From: Ceraceosorus guamensis
Lineage: Eukaryota; Basidiomycota; Exobasidiomycetes; Ceraceosorales; Ceraceosoraceae
DNA length: 64,000 nucleotides
Assembly (NCBI RefSeq): GCF_003144195.1
Contig: NW_020290041.1
Span: forward strand, 1 to 64,000
Reading direction: 5' to 3'
How positions within the stretch are numbered: position 1 is the stretch's first letter; each line of letters starts with the position of its first letter. The position numbers were made by a program, and so were the translations under genes. Below the pieces are notes generated by a model. The model saw nothing but the letters and a program-made list of their open reading frames with translations. It was not told the DNA's origin and ran no database searches. This document shows, one piece after another, positions 35,117-46,240 of the stretch.

Positions 35117-36279
35117 ATGTCTGAAGCAGCAGCAGCCCAACTTCCGTCTGTCTCAGAGTCCGCTGCAGGAGCAGCCAAGTCACAGCCTTTCTGCGTGCAC
35201 TGCGTTTCAGGAGATGTCCTGCCAGGAGAGAGCAAAGGCGGGGAGAGCAAGATCGGGCCTTACAACACCTACATTGCCTCGCCCTCTTCTACGACGAGCA
35301 GCAGCACAGTCGGCATCATCTTTGCCTGCGACGCCTTTGGCTTGGCGCTCAAAAACAACAAGATACTAGCCGATACGTTGGCCGACAAATTGGGCTTGAC
35401 AGTCTATGTTCCAGATTACTTTCAGGGGGATCCGGTCAAGCCCGAAGTGATGAACGATGCGCCTGGGACTGCCAAGGAAGTCAATGCGCAGAGCTTTTTC
35501 CAAAAGGCTGCTTCCGGCCTCAAGTTGGTCAGCATGGTTCCCTGGTTCATCAAGCACAGACCTTCGACCAAGTACAACGATTTCAAAACTTTCGTCGAGG
35601 CTCTAAAGGAGGAGAAGAAGTTGGAGAAATTGGGCGCGGTGGGATATTGCTATGGAGGCAAGATCGCCGCTTATGCCAACGTCAATGAGCTTGTTCAAGC
35701 TACTGTGCTTCTTCACCCTAGCTTGATCAGCGTCAATGACGACATCAAGCCTCTCAAAGCACGTGAGTGGAGCTGGCGCTGCGCTCCACTGCCGCGCCCT
35801 TTCATTTCTCCCCCCTTTTCATGCCACCCTTCTGACGTCAATGCTCCTCATGCTTGCCTATTCCCGTAGCGACGCTCTTCCTCTGCGCTGAGTCCGATCC
35901 GGTCTTTCCCGAAAAATTGCGTGAGCAATCTCGATCAGCCCTCGCCACGAGGGGCTCCGACGCACCCGCGCATGACTTTGTCCTCTACGAAAAGTGGGTA
36001 CCTCTTGACGAAAAGCGTGCACGATCTGGACCACTCCAAATTTCCCACACTGCTCATTCCTACAACCCATACCCTTGCCCCCATCTTGCAGCACTGTGCA
36101 CGGCTTCGGCGCCAGGCCCAAGCTTAGCGATCCGCTGGTAAAGAAAGCTTTCGAGCAGGTACATGTGCCCGCAGCCTTGCCGCCTTCCGCGCCTGCTGCA
36201 ATGCTGACTCTTCTCCTTTCGGGCTTCACAGAGCGTCGACAGGACCGTCGAATGGTTCCAAACTCACCTGCTGGCTTGA
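35117..36279 (+). CDS. Dienelactone hydrolase family protein
   Basis: Cytosolic alpha/beta-hydrolase of the DLH family, which in bacteria opens dienelactones during chloroaromatic breakdown; fungal substrates are mostly unknown. Exons 35117-35762, 35870-35993, 36092-36158, 36232-36279; 294 aa, usual length. Core features: GPYNTYIASP, VGIIFACDAFGL, LTVYVPDYFQGDPV, nucleophile elbow VGYCYGGKIAAY (Cys about 178), acid LCAESDPVFP (Asp about 225) and TVHGFGARP (His about 260). This is the Cys-Asp-His triad of the family. An open frame without stop extends upstream through an ATG at 34988 and a histidine-rich tract; the family's usual start supports 35117. Convergent with the kinase gene, 146 bp apart. 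Confidence 0.9.
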
Positions 36280-36425
36280 TGGTGCCCACGAAAGCCAGTG
36301 GGTGATGCTTCGATACCTCCCAATGAGCAGGCCATCTAGTCACCACATCCACACGCCGCCACCCTGTTTATTCACGCGAAATTGGTATTTGCATTCCATG
36401 ATCCTCTCCCAGCCCAGGAGGCCAG

Positions 36426-39400
36426 CTACTCCCCCAATCCCAAGCTCTGTCGAGCGGCTTCCAATTTCGGTTTGACCCAAGCGCTTCCGCTCAGGTCGAT
36501 GGCCGTCCTGACAGCCCTCTCTCCCGTAGCCAAGATGCTCCTGTCCCCAATCTCGTCTCTCTGTCGCTCCAGCTCCCTGACCATCTCCAAACCCTCCGCT
36601 TCCGCATCTGCTCCTCTCTCTTCCGGCAATTCGGACAAGCACCTCGCCAAGACGAACTGACACATCGCGGGCGCTTGCGTTGCAAAGGCGCGCAGAAGTC
36701 GGACGGGCGATGGACCGGCCGAGGGGGCGGGCGGAGAGAGGGGCTTGGTGGCGTTGCTGGACGTGAAAGCAGGACTGGCCGCAGAATAGTCGACAGACTC
36801 TCCGTCAAGAATCGCGGTGAGGTCAATGTCCGACGCTCGAGGTGGTTGACGCCGCGAGGGCGAGCTACCAAGGGACGCGCTGGGAATTTCTGAGCTGCGC
36901 TGGTGTTGCGATCCATTGTGCGTGCTTCCATCTGTGCTCAAATGCTCGTCGCTAGTTGTGATGCGAGGTGCAGGGATGGGGTTGACTGTGGCCTGAAGAT
37001 GACTTCCACCTGATGTTTGCGCGCTAGGAGAGGGCGGAGCATTCGTTGTGCTGGTCGATGATGGATCCGAGCCGGCGATTTGTCGTTTGAGCAAGTATTT
37101 GCGCCTAAAGTTCAAGAATGCGCTTTGACCCTTGCCCAGAAGCGCTTCCCGCACCTCGATGTCGTCTATACCGTCTCGTAGGGCAAAGGCGCGGACAAGG
37201 TTCGCGCCCAGTGCCCACAAGTCTGCGCTTGGCCCTACGCGACGACCTTGAGGTCCCGGAAAAGCTTCTGGCGGGATCCAATCGTAGCTCACCAGTGCTA
37301 CGCGTCCGTCGCCACCAGGCACGCCTCGGAAAGGATTTGCATTCTCGTAATCGATGACGACCAATCGAGCTTGCTCGTCGAACATCAGATTTTCCAATTT
37401 GATGTCTCCATGAAGCCAGCCTGCCGCATGGAAGGCAGAGATGGCTCTGAGCGCGCCGCAGAAGACCAGCGAGACCACCGGGAAGAGCTCGGACTCATCG
37501 CAGCCAGCAATGACGAAGAATGCTTCTTCCGGATAATCTTCCTCAAGTCGAATGTACTTGTCGTCGCTGGTTCTCAGCACCTTGGCCACCACGCCAGTGC
37601 GCGTGGGATTGAGGGTCTCGGCCTTCTGTACTTCGTCCAGCAGATCCTCCACGTACCGGTCCCTTAATCCACGTATGATCGCCCTCGACACTCCTCCTAT
37701 GCCTCCATCGGCGTTGCGCATCTTTCGCTCCACCGACATGAGTTCCATGGCAGCCCAAAATCTCCCCTCGCCATCCATAGCCCATCGTCTCAGCTTTGCG
37801 GCCGATGAGACACGATTATCTGGCGTGGTGATGAGATACGTGGTCGGCTCAGCGTCTTCGTCGCAGATGGCGCTGCCCTCATCCACAGAAGTCATGTGCC
37901 CGTCCTCGTCGATGTATCCAGGCTCTGCACTGTCCGCGCTCGAGAAGAGGCGCACCGAGAGTCCATCCGTCACTGCACCTTCACGGAAAGGTCCACTTCG
38001 ATCGTACAGTGTGCCGTCAACTCGGATGGGCCGTCTTCGCCGCGCCAGCTGTAGGGATGCGCGCGGTCTGACCTTTCCGCTGCGAGGAGACGGCGTTCTC
38101 GGCTGAGCATGTCCCGGGCCTGGCTTCGTCAGAAGCGAAGAGTACGACACATTGCGTTGCTCCGATGTCAAACCGAACTTGTCTTCTGAAGCGTTAGATG
38201 CATCATCATCGTGGTCCGGAGTGCCATCTTCTTCCTCAGCAGCAGCAGCTGCTGCTGCTGCGGCTGCCGCGAGCGCAAGCAACTCGCTGGAATGCACGCG
38301 TTTGTGGAGAGGCTTTCTTTTGGGTTTTCTGGACGTTTCCCTACCCTTTGCAGCTTCGTCATCGGCAAAGGTCAGGACGCTCGGCTTGCCATTTGTTGGT
38401 GCCTTGATTTGAGACAGAGGGGCAAGAGCAACTCGCTCTCCCGCGCCACCTTTGTTAGGAGTATTTTTACCTGAACTTCCCGCCGAGCCGCTGCTTGCAG
38501 AGCCGCGGCGTGGAGTATGGATGCCAATGACTGTCTCGTGCCGCAGGAACGCGGCCTCGGGACCGTTAGAGCTGAAGCGCCTGGATCGTGGCAGGGTAAA
38601 TTTTGAGGTCGTGATCATGCTCGGAGACGTCGGGCTGGCGACCATGCTGCTAGACATGCTGCTGTCCCCGGTGCTGCCGCGTAGATGTAATTGACTGACT
38701 TTGGACGTTCCATTCCCTTGTGCTATGGCTGCCTTGGCTGCCGCATCAAGGTTTTGAGGAACGCTCTGGCCCCAGCTTCCGCTCCTGCTGTTGGTGCTGC
38801 GACTCCGGCTGCCTCGGCGCGTAGGAGGCCCACTCGAGCCGCTGGCGCTGAAAGTCTCATCATCGTGCGAGTTGTACAGATCATCGCTTGGCTCGTCTTC
38901 TCCCAAACCCAGCGCGGAGATTGAAGAGCGAGTGACGCCCACCAGACTGGCTGTACCCCGCTTCCAAGCCAAATGCGTTCCCATCGTCTCTCCATCGAGC
39001 GAGTCTCGAGCATGCTGCTTCCACCGCTCGTGATCCTTGCCGAGAAAGATGGTAGCTGCACGAGGTACAGCGGAGAGCCCGCGGGAGCCGGTGGAGTGAG
39101 AAGGTGGGATAGTCCACTCCAAAGGGTTCCGATCGCGATTGAAGGACTCGGCATCTCGGGTCTCAAACATGGTGGAAGTGCGCATGTCTGCAAACGGCCG
39201 AGCAGGGCCGGACCGGGACGTTGAGGCTCCGCTCGCGTCCTGAATTGAACCTCTTGTGGATGGAAGTTTGGGTGATCGAGGCTGCGATCCACTGGGTCTC
39301 CGTTGCTGAGCGGCAAAAGAAGGATTGCTGTCGCTTGGCGAAGTCAGCGAGTGACGACGACCCAAGCTGCTCAGGCTCGAGGTGCTTTGTGTGTGGTGGA

Positions 39401-39554
39401 GGTCAGTGCGAGTTTGGGCGCTGGAAGAGCCAGGTTGCTGTGCCGATGCGGTCGCTGCTTCGTGGGCCCCTGCCTCTGGCCGACTTGGATCGTCATCGTC
39501 CGTGCCGGCCGCGGGAGGAAAGGCGCGGATGTCTACGCTGGATGAGGGTGACAT
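36426..39554 (-). CDS. Large single-exon protein with an atypical kinase-like domain
   Basis: Single exon, 1042 aa, ATG at 39554. The first 500 residues are Ser/Pro/Gly-rich and probably disordered, with a poly-Ala run of more than ten residues (about 430-445). The C-terminal half holds a protein-kinase-like lobe: FHAAGWLHGDIKLENLMFD with catalytic-loop HGD (His715, Asp717, Asn722), then LVVIDYENANPF where DYE (Asp735) stands for DFG, then SYDWIPPEAFPG in place of APE, and ADLWALGANLVRAF as the F helix. Catalytic and metal aspartates are kept, so it may be active. I could not identify the glycine loop or the VAIK lysine with certainty. A disordered insert of about 140 residues follows before a last helical segment (AMCQFVLARCL). 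Substrate and pathway are unknown. Confidence 0.8.
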   Translation of the reverse strand: MSPSSSVDIRAFPPAAGTDDDDPSRPEAGAHEAATASAQQPGSSSAQTRTDLHHTQSTSSLSSLGRRHSLTSPSDSNPSFAAQQRRPSGSQPRSPKLPSTRGSIQDASGASTSRSGPARPFADMRTSTMFETRDAESFNRDRNPLEWTIPPSHSTGSRGLSAVPRAATIFLGKDHERWKQHARDSLDGETMGTHLAWKRGTASLVGVTRSSISALGLGEDEPSDDLYNSHDDETFSASGSSGPPTRRGSRSRSTNSRSGSWGQSVPQNLDAAAKAAIAQGNGTSKVSQLHLRGSTGDSSMSSSMVASPTSPSMITTSKFTLPRSRRFSSNGPEAAFLRHETVIGIHTPRRGSASSGSAGSSGKNTPNKGGAGERVALAPLSQIKAPTNGKPSVLTFADDEAAKGRETSRKPKRKPLHKRVHSSELLALAAAAAAAAAAAEEEDGTPDHDDDASNASEDKFGLTSEQRNVSYSSLLTKPGPGHAQPRTPSPRSGKVRPRASLQLARRRRPIRVDGTLYDRSGPFREGAVTDGLSVRLFSSADSAEPGYIDEDGHMTSVDEGSAICDEDAEPTTYLITTPDNRVSSAAKLRRWAMDGEGRFWAAMELMSVERKMRNADGGIGGVSRAIIRGLRDRYVEDLLDEVQKAETLNPTRTGVVAKVLRTSDDKYIRLEEDYPEEAFFVIAGCDESELFPVVSLVFCGALRAISAFHAAGWLHGDIKLENLMFDEQARLVVIDYENANPFRGVPGGDGRVALVSYDWIPPEAFPGPQGRRVGPSADLWALGANLVRAFALRDGIDDIEVREALLGKGQSAFLNFRRKYLLKRQIAGSDPSSTSTTNAPPSPSAQTSGGSHLQATVNPIPAPRITTSDEHLSTDGSTHNGSQHQRSSEIPSASLGSSPSRRQPPRASDIDLTAILDGESVDYSAASPAFTSSNATKPLSPPAPSAGPSPVRLLRAFATQAPAMCQFVLARCLSELPEERGADAEAEGLEMVRELERQRDEIGDRSILATGERAVRTAIDLSGSAWVKPKLEAARQSLGLGE

Positions 39555-42251
39555 CTTATTGCGCTTTCACCGATCCACAGCGACGTGCCAATCGTATATG
39601 CTGCTGCCTCTTTGCGGAGCCTTGGACGCGGATGAGAGGCAGCAGAGTACGAGGTGGTCAGTGGTCAGGGTTGGAGCTGGGCAAGTGCAGCTGTCAGATA
39701 CAGCAAGCAGCAGCAGCAGCAGCAGTAGCAGTCTCGAGGGGCGGTGTCTGATCGCGTTTGCTGATGAGGCAATGCACAATCGGGGAATTAAACGGCGGCT
39801 GGCTGGCTGGCTGATGGTGGCTCAGCAGCTGGCTGACGTTGGCGTGATCGAATCGGCCCGGTCGACCTTGTGTTTGGGCGTTGTGCTCGACGCGCAATGG
39901 TTGATGATATGATGACTGTGGACAAGCCATTCGCGATCGCGTCAAATCTCAGATTCGCGATTGAGCAGAAAGAAGTTTTGAGTCTTGCTCGTGTGAGTGG
40001 TCACGATACGCAGGCGGATGCTGGGCCCCGTTCAATTAAAATCGTGAATCTTGAATTACGAATCAAACGGAGGCTGCGAGTGAGCTGCAAGCCTCGTCAT
40101 GATTTCAAGCGTCAGAAGAGGCGCAGGCGCCCTAGCTGCTTGCATGGCGCTGCGTGATGCGCGTGACAGCTTCAAAAGAAATGCGGAGGCGGAGGAGGCA
40201 GCCCCCCGGGGTTATTGCGTACGCGCGCAGCATCATGCATGCGCATATATATCAGCGGCTCGATCTCGAGCGCAAGGCGTGTTTGGTGTACAGCAGCAGC
40301 ACTCTTGACTCAAGACTTTCCTCAAAGCAGCCATCATCATCCATCACCAAACCGATCATTCCTCGACCTCAAATAGCGAGCGCAAGGAGGCGACGCTATA
40401 CTTTCATTCTCGAGCATTCCTGATGTCCTCTGCGCGGCTCGTTGCGGGAAAAATTCGAGCCACAATTTGGCCTCTGCTCTGAGGCCTCCGATCGAGGTTC
40501 CCCAGCGCTTGCAGCAGACTTGCCCTTGCTTGCAGCATCGGCTAAGCCGAACATGTCATGTCACGTGGATGCAGGGGTAACCACATATTCGTGAATGTTC
40601 TCGACTCAAAGCCGTTCAGCTTCGACGCCCGCGCGGCACGCGCAGTCGTGATCGCTTCATCCATCACTCGTGACAAACTCATCAGTCTTCTGACAACACC
40701 CTCACTTCCTTTGACACGCATACACATACTTCGCTCAGCGCTTCTCGTTGGCCTCTACGTCCAGAATCACGCCCTGGAGGTGATCCGAAATGATGAGCCA
40801 GTAGGATGCAGCGGCTCAGCGAAGGTCACCTCGTCAAAGGTCTTGTACCCGCTGCCCCAAGACGCTATCCTGACGGCCACACAAAGTCTCTTGCGTTCTG
40901 ACTCGCATGGCCGAAGAGGCTCTTGCCTATCACGGGCAAGCATTGTAGATAAGTGTGCAAGTAGTTGCATGCCGTCGAGGAGTAGAAGGTGTGCTTACGC
41001 TAGAATTCCCTTGAGCTCTGCAGACGTGATGCACCTGACCAAGCCACAAAGGAAGGCGTGTGCATCGTGCGCGATTACGGTCAAGTAGCTCGAGTGCACG
41101 CACGCATGAGGTCTGGTCACGTTCTTGCCACTCCAGCAAGGGTTGTCATGATTTCAAAATTTAGCAGACCACGCGGTATCACGCCGCTAAGCCTAGCATT
41201 ATGGCATATGCGAGACCTCTTCGTCTGGTCATGCACACGAACTTGCCATGGTGAAGAGAGAATTCAGACTCTTCATGGACTCAGCTCGACTTGCTCGCTC
41301 GCTCATGCGCGATCTTGCTCGTGCTTGACCACGTCTTGTCTCGCCACCTGGCGAGGCGTAAGGGCAAAGCGGATCGCTCGCTGGTGACTGCTGATTGCAA
41401 CTCAGACGCATGCAGACCTGCAAAAACCACGCGGTGCGCCGACGCTAAACTTGCATGAGCGACATCGGGCTTGCTCGATGAGAAAATCGCAGAGCACAGA
41501 GCACAACATCACTCGACGGGTCGGTGGCGGCGAGCGCTCAGTCCCCTCGACCTCGGTGCTTGATGAGCATCTGATGGCTGGGAAGCATTCGAGGATTTGC
41601 TCAACAGCTATTCACGTGGAGCAAAGCAAGCAAGCGGCCTATCGGTCAAATGGACTTGAGTAAGCCCATCAACTCGAGCTTCAAGACTCTCAAGTTTGAT
41701 TCGCAGAAGCTTGCAGGAGTAGGTGCGCATCTGCATGATTTGGCGTCGTCGGACTTATGCAGAAGGCGATGCGGCACTTCAAGACTACCGTACCTGCTCT
41801 GATTATCATCACCGATTCCCTTGTTGAAACTCTGCTGCTCGACGGCGGCTACACAGCGCCAACAAGCCATGCGCTTTCTGCAGTCACTAGATTGGACAGC
41901 ACTCTTGATAGACGACGATGCTCGAAGACCTCAGTGGTCGTTGCCTGCCATGCAGAAGCCCTCGGCACAGGCGACCTTCCGTTCAGCTGCGTGTCCTTCA
42001 TCGCCGGGCGTCCAGGCATTCGTGATTGCAGCCTGGAGCACTGCAGCCGCTCGCTTTCGGTCTTGGGTCAAGAGTCACCCTGCAGCTTGTCCAGCTCTGC
42101 GAATGCTGTCATGACCCGTCGTACTTTTTAATACCGCCTCTTCTCTCCTCGCTCTCCTCTCGTATTCTCTGCCTCTTGCTACCCTGACATCATCCCCTGT
42201 TCCTCCTCTTCGTGATTTCTTCTCGCGGACGCTTCACAGGAGCTGCCAAGC
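39555..42251. other. Divergent intergenic region, 2.7 kb
   Basis: No gene is supported. A (CAG)n tract lies near 39704-39728, with AATCGTGAATC and ACGAATC words at about 40039-40062. Frames such as 40558-41088 (+) have no domain and codon use unlike the neighbours. The last 100 bp before 42252 are strongly CT-rich, consistent with a fungal promoter. Confidence 0.45.
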
Positions 42252-45089
42252 ATGTCGTCATTCTTCCGACATGGCTTCTCTGGCCCCAGGCCGCAAATGA
42301 GCCGCCCCACGGGCACCAATGCGCCAGTGGCAGAAATCTCACCAACCTTCGCAGCTGCAGGATGGACGCAAGAAGTTGACCGCACGACTCAACAGCCCAG
42401 AAGGCCAGACCCGGTGCCACAGCAGACTTCGCAAGCTCAGCAGGACTCTCCATCGGCTTCCAGTCCTCGTGTAGTCACGCCTGCAGCGCCCCGGGGACCG
42501 CGCTTCCCGTACTCTCCTCGCTTGCAAACGCTCATGGGTCGGTCAGACTCGGCGCAGAACGATGCTAGCCGAAGTCACATCAGTTTTGCAGCGCTTCGCC
42601 GCAGCGACAGCCAGGACAGCAGCAACGGTGAGGCTCGCGACCGTGTAGCAGAGCTGAGTCCGACTGAAGAAGTCACCAGTCCGGATGTCGAGAAGGGCTT
42701 TGGCCGACGTATGACTGGGACGACTAGCATGAGCGGCAAGAGCGAGTTCAGCTTCGTTCAGAAGTCCGAAGGCGTCAGCGTTAGTCACTTGCTGCCCGCT
42801 GCCAATGAGGCTAAGCACAACAAGCAAAACTTTTGGCGAGCTACATACGGCCTCTGCATCATCATTGGCGGTTGGAGTTTCATGATTTTTGCGTGCTATC
42901 TGTTCAAAGGCCTTGCCGTGAAGTACAATTTGGCTGCAAGCGATGCCACCGCAGAATTCATTCTCCGGCATCCAACAACCCAGGTCCAGCTTTTCACGGT
43001 GGTCGGCGTCTTCATCTCGGAAATTTGTTTCATTTTGTGGGGCTACTCTCTCTCATACTTTGCGATCCGTCGCCTAGCTTTCGGCAAGGAACGAACGGAG
43101 CTGCTCACCTACGCTGCCCTCGCTGAGTCGAAGCGAGCGGGCTACACTTTGAGCAGGCGCAAACTCGCGTGGCCGACAGTAACGCTGCTCATCTGGATTG
43201 GGGCCACGTTCTTGGCGCCCGCTTTCACAGCTCTTCTCACGCCAACTGCGATGAGCCAGTTTAGGGAGGTGATGTGGCCGGAAGCCAACTTGCTCAGCGA
43301 AGCGATGGCTTACTATCCGAGCTTGCTGGCACCTTCGGGTCTCTACGATCGGACCCAATTGTTCACCTTGGCGAATGGTTCCAAAGTGCTGAGCGATATC
43401 AATGCTCCCGTTTGCTCCTCTAATATCCCATACAACACCTACACATACCAGACTGGCGAACCTCCGGTCCAACTCAGAGGCTCCGCAGACTCTTGTCCTC
43501 AGTACTCCGACGTTACAACTTTGATCTCCGCTGGTATGGCAAAATTACAGCGCTTCACTGGCTTCGAGAACCCGACCTTCAAGATGATCAACACCACCTT
43601 CGTCGGAGGCACAGGAGGCGTCGTGCCTCTGGGCCCAAACGGAGCGATGATCAACTCAGATGCAAGACTAGTTCCAGATTCCGTTGCGCGGCCACAAGGC
43701 TATGATTATCAATACACTGTCAATCAACAAGGTGCAAGTGCAGAAGTGAAGTGCACTGAAAGGCCCCAAAACCCAGCATATGGTCTATCCGGCCGCATTG
43801 CAAATGTCACGGTGGAATGGGACGACTATCTCGGTAGCGCCAACATCTCTTACCTGTGCGGCGAGACACCGCAATACAATGTTGTGTTCGCAGGCGTGGG
43901 AAGCGTCGTACCCCTGCTCTGCGACGAATTCAATCTGGACGCGTACATGGACGATGCGACTGACACGGCTGGGTGGCAAGACCCCGATTATTCCACCTTG
44001 GTACTGGTCAAAATGGCCCTCCAACCCCAGTTTGGAGATGGCGTCAGGACCTACTTGAACCAGACTCCCTCTGCTGGTGGTCTATACCTAGCGCCGCCCT
44101 TTGCATACGACTTGAGCTGCACGATCCGGCCATACTGGAGCCGTCGCGACGTCACGTACTCGTCCGCCACCGACTCATTCACCGTCGAAGATGGACCTGG
44201 CTCAGGGGTGAACTACACGACCGGCAACAACCGCTCGCTTCTCGTGAGACCCCCCTTGACGAAAGAAGAGAGGATCGATGCACTTCTCAACGATACGGTC
44301 GAACCTGAGGAGGTGTTGTGGCTTACTCGCCGGTGGCTCAATCAGGCGGCACGCGATGCAGCTCAATCAGTGTTCAGCAGGGCTGACGCCATTGGCTCAC
44401 CGGTGGTCACACCTGCGGATTCTGGGATCCCCGTAAACGAGACTTTTGGTCCACCTCCTGGCTACATCTACCTGCCCTCCCAGAATAACGCTGTGATGCA
44501 TATTTGGACATTCGACCTGCAGCAAAAACCTCCGGGCGAGAACCAGACCAACGTTGACTTTTCCATCCCTCATCTTGAGCAATTCCTCATCGGCGTGGCA
44601 GAGTATGCTATGACAGCCCAACGACAATTTTTGCAGTACACGCTTGGCGATGCACATACGTACAACTTGGTTCTGATTGCCAATGAGACGCTTAAAGGTA
44701 CGATCGGTGCAGTTGGGTTATGGAACGCAAGCACAGTCGGCTGGGGCAATGGGCGACAAGGCAACAACGAGTCATCTACCGTCGTGTATTGGTCTCTCAC
44801 ACCAATCCTCGTCTTCGCTGCACTCTCTTTTGCCTTGGTCGCATGGAGTCACTACTACGACCGACCCAACGGCACGCCATACATCGCAGAGTGCGACCCG
44901 ATCGACTTTGTGGATGCAGTGATCGCCTCTTCGCAAGGTGGCTTGCAAAACAGCTTCCACCGCGATGCTCTGCTCAAGGAGGGCGGCTCGCTTCACGGGG
45001 CTCGAGCGGTCAAAGTTCGTCTTGGTCAAATATACCGCAAAGATGATCCGGACGGACTTCCAAAGCTTGGATTTGTCGACGTCAATTGA
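42252..45089 (+). CDS. Large membrane glycoprotein of unknown function
   Basis: Single exon, 945 aa; I do not recognise a named family. The first about 190 residues are hydrophilic and disordered. Three membrane segments follow: about 195-220 (YGLCIIIGGWSFMIFACYLF), 250-277 (LFTVVGVFISEICFILWGYS) and 302-326 (VTLLIWIGATFLAPAFTALL). A lumenal or extracellular region of about 500 residues follows, with many N-glycosylation sequons (NTTF, NVTV, NISY, NQTN, NESS) and paired Cys. A fourth segment lies near 847-868 (LTPILVFAALSFALVAW), then a cytosolic tail of about 75 residues. Four segments put both ends in the cytosol. No signal peptide is seen. It may be a cell-surface sensor or wall-associated protein, but that is only inferred from architecture. 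Confidence 0.85.
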   Translation: MSSFFRHGFSGPRPQMSRPTGTNAPVAEISPTFAAAGWTQEVDRTTQQPRRPDPVPQQTSQAQQDSPSASSPRVVTPAAPRGPRFPYSPRLQTLMGRSDSAQNDASRSHISFAALRRSDSQDSSNGEARDRVAELSPTEEVTSPDVEKGFGRRMTGTTSMSGKSEFSFVQKSEGVSVSHLLPAANEAKHNKQNFWRATYGLCIIIGGWSFMIFACYLFKGLAVKYNLAASDATAEFILRHPTTQVQLFTVVGVFISEICFILWGYSLSYFAIRRLAFGKERTELLTYAALAESKRAGYTLSRRKLAWPTVTLLIWIGATFLAPAFTALLTPTAMSQFREVMWPEANLLSEAMAYYPSLLAPSGLYDRTQLFTLANGSKVLSDINAPVCSSNIPYNTYTYQTGEPPVQLRGSADSCPQYSDVTTLISAGMAKLQRFTGFENPTFKMINTTFVGGTGGVVPLGPNGAMINSDARLVPDSVARPQGYDYQYTVNQQGASAEVKCTERPQNPAYGLSGRIANVTVEWDDYLGSANISYLCGETPQYNVVFAGVGSVVPLLCDEFNLDAYMDDATDTAGWQDPDYSTLVLVKMALQPQFGDGVRTYLNQTPSAGGLYLAPPFAYDLSCTIRPYWSRRDVTYSSATDSFTVEDGPGSGVNYTTGNNRSLLVRPPLTKEERIDALLNDTVEPEEVLWLTRRWLNQAARDAAQSVFSRADAIGSPVVTPADSGIPVNETFGPPPGYIYLPSQNNAVMHIWTFDLQQKPPGENQTNVDFSIPHLEQFLIGVAEYAMTAQRQFLQYTLGDAHTYNLVLIANETLKGTIGAVGLWNASTVGWGNGRQGNNESSTVVYWSLTPILVFAALSFALVAWSHYYDRPNGTPYIAECDPIDFVDAVIASSQGGLQNSFHRDALLKEGGSLHGARAVKVRLGQIYRKDDPDGLPKLGFVDVN

Positions 45090-46240
45090 TGCGACAAAGA
45101 GCTCATATCCGCTCCACCCCATTCATGCCTTTACGCTCCTCCATGATCCCTTCGCACCATTTGCTCTTCCTGGCACACTCATCCACACACCTCGCCTCTT
45201 TCTCCGGACCTGCACTTCATGGCATTCGCGCATCTTTTCCTCTGCTCTTTTGACTCTCCTCCGTACATGTACAAACGTCAAACGTTCCTCATCTCCCCTC
45301 ACGCCTATTCAAATGTCATCTTCGGTCCGCATTGATGGTTTGCGCAATTTCCGAGATCGTGTGCGTGTCCGTGAGAGGAAAAACCGACGTGCGGTTGTGT
45401 GTCAGCGGGGCAAGATGTGTGTTGCGATGCGAGGCTCCGATGATGTCCGCGGATCCCGATGGTACAAGACGTCGATCGAGTCTTGCATTCCTACTGTGGC
45501 CAACTTGGATCATCACCCATCTGCCCTTTTGCGCTAGACTACTGGCACATCGACGAAGAGGCAGAGTCACGAGCGAACAGATGACGCCAAGCAGATGCGT
45601 CATCAGGAAGCTTTCGGTCCCTTGGATGTTACGATCCTGCTGATGAGCGCTGATGATGATGCTTCGAGATGCGACCTGTCGCGATGCCTCGATATGACAG
45701 GTAACGTGCAAGACCCCTGCTGTTCCACTTGAGGGATGCGACGAATGAAAGATGGTGGAATGGGGATGCTGGCATTCCACCTCGCGCGGCGACTTGAGCG
45801 ACGCTCGACCAGTTGAGAGATGGGCCTGATAGTAGACTCACAATTGCTGGTGATCGTTGCGCGATGAATACGTGTCCCACCCTCGCTACGGGCTGAACAC
45901 GTTCGAAGATGCGCGCCGAGCACTTGGTGGTCTTTCGTGCGCCCTCGCCACTCGCCTGCCATCGCTCGTACAGAGAGCTTCTGAGCATGGCAACAGGCTT
46001 GGGCTCGCGCTTCGTCTAGCTCCGATTTGAAGCTGTCCTCGCGATGACACAGGTAGACACAAGATGAAGACCTTTCTTTGCCTAAGTGCAGCGATTAACG
46101 CGGTCTGTGCGATAGACCCACCGACAGGCCAGTATCGCAGCGCGGATCAGCAACCTGAGGCTACTTGACGTTCCTGAGAAGAGTTTAGCGCGCAATGCAG
46201 AAGCGTCGAGGTCTCCGGAGCAGCTGAATTGCGGATAGAG
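45090..46240. other. Convergent 3' intergenic region
   Basis: 1.15 kb between converging stops. Frames on both strands (45316-45780 -, 45332-45643 +) shadow each other and show no domain. No repeat or RNA gene is seen. Confidence 0.45.

Noticed and set aside
37552-38106. 184-codon plus-strand frame inside the kinase gene
   Set aside because: It is a shadow of the minus-strand coding frame, Ser/Arg-rich and without motif.
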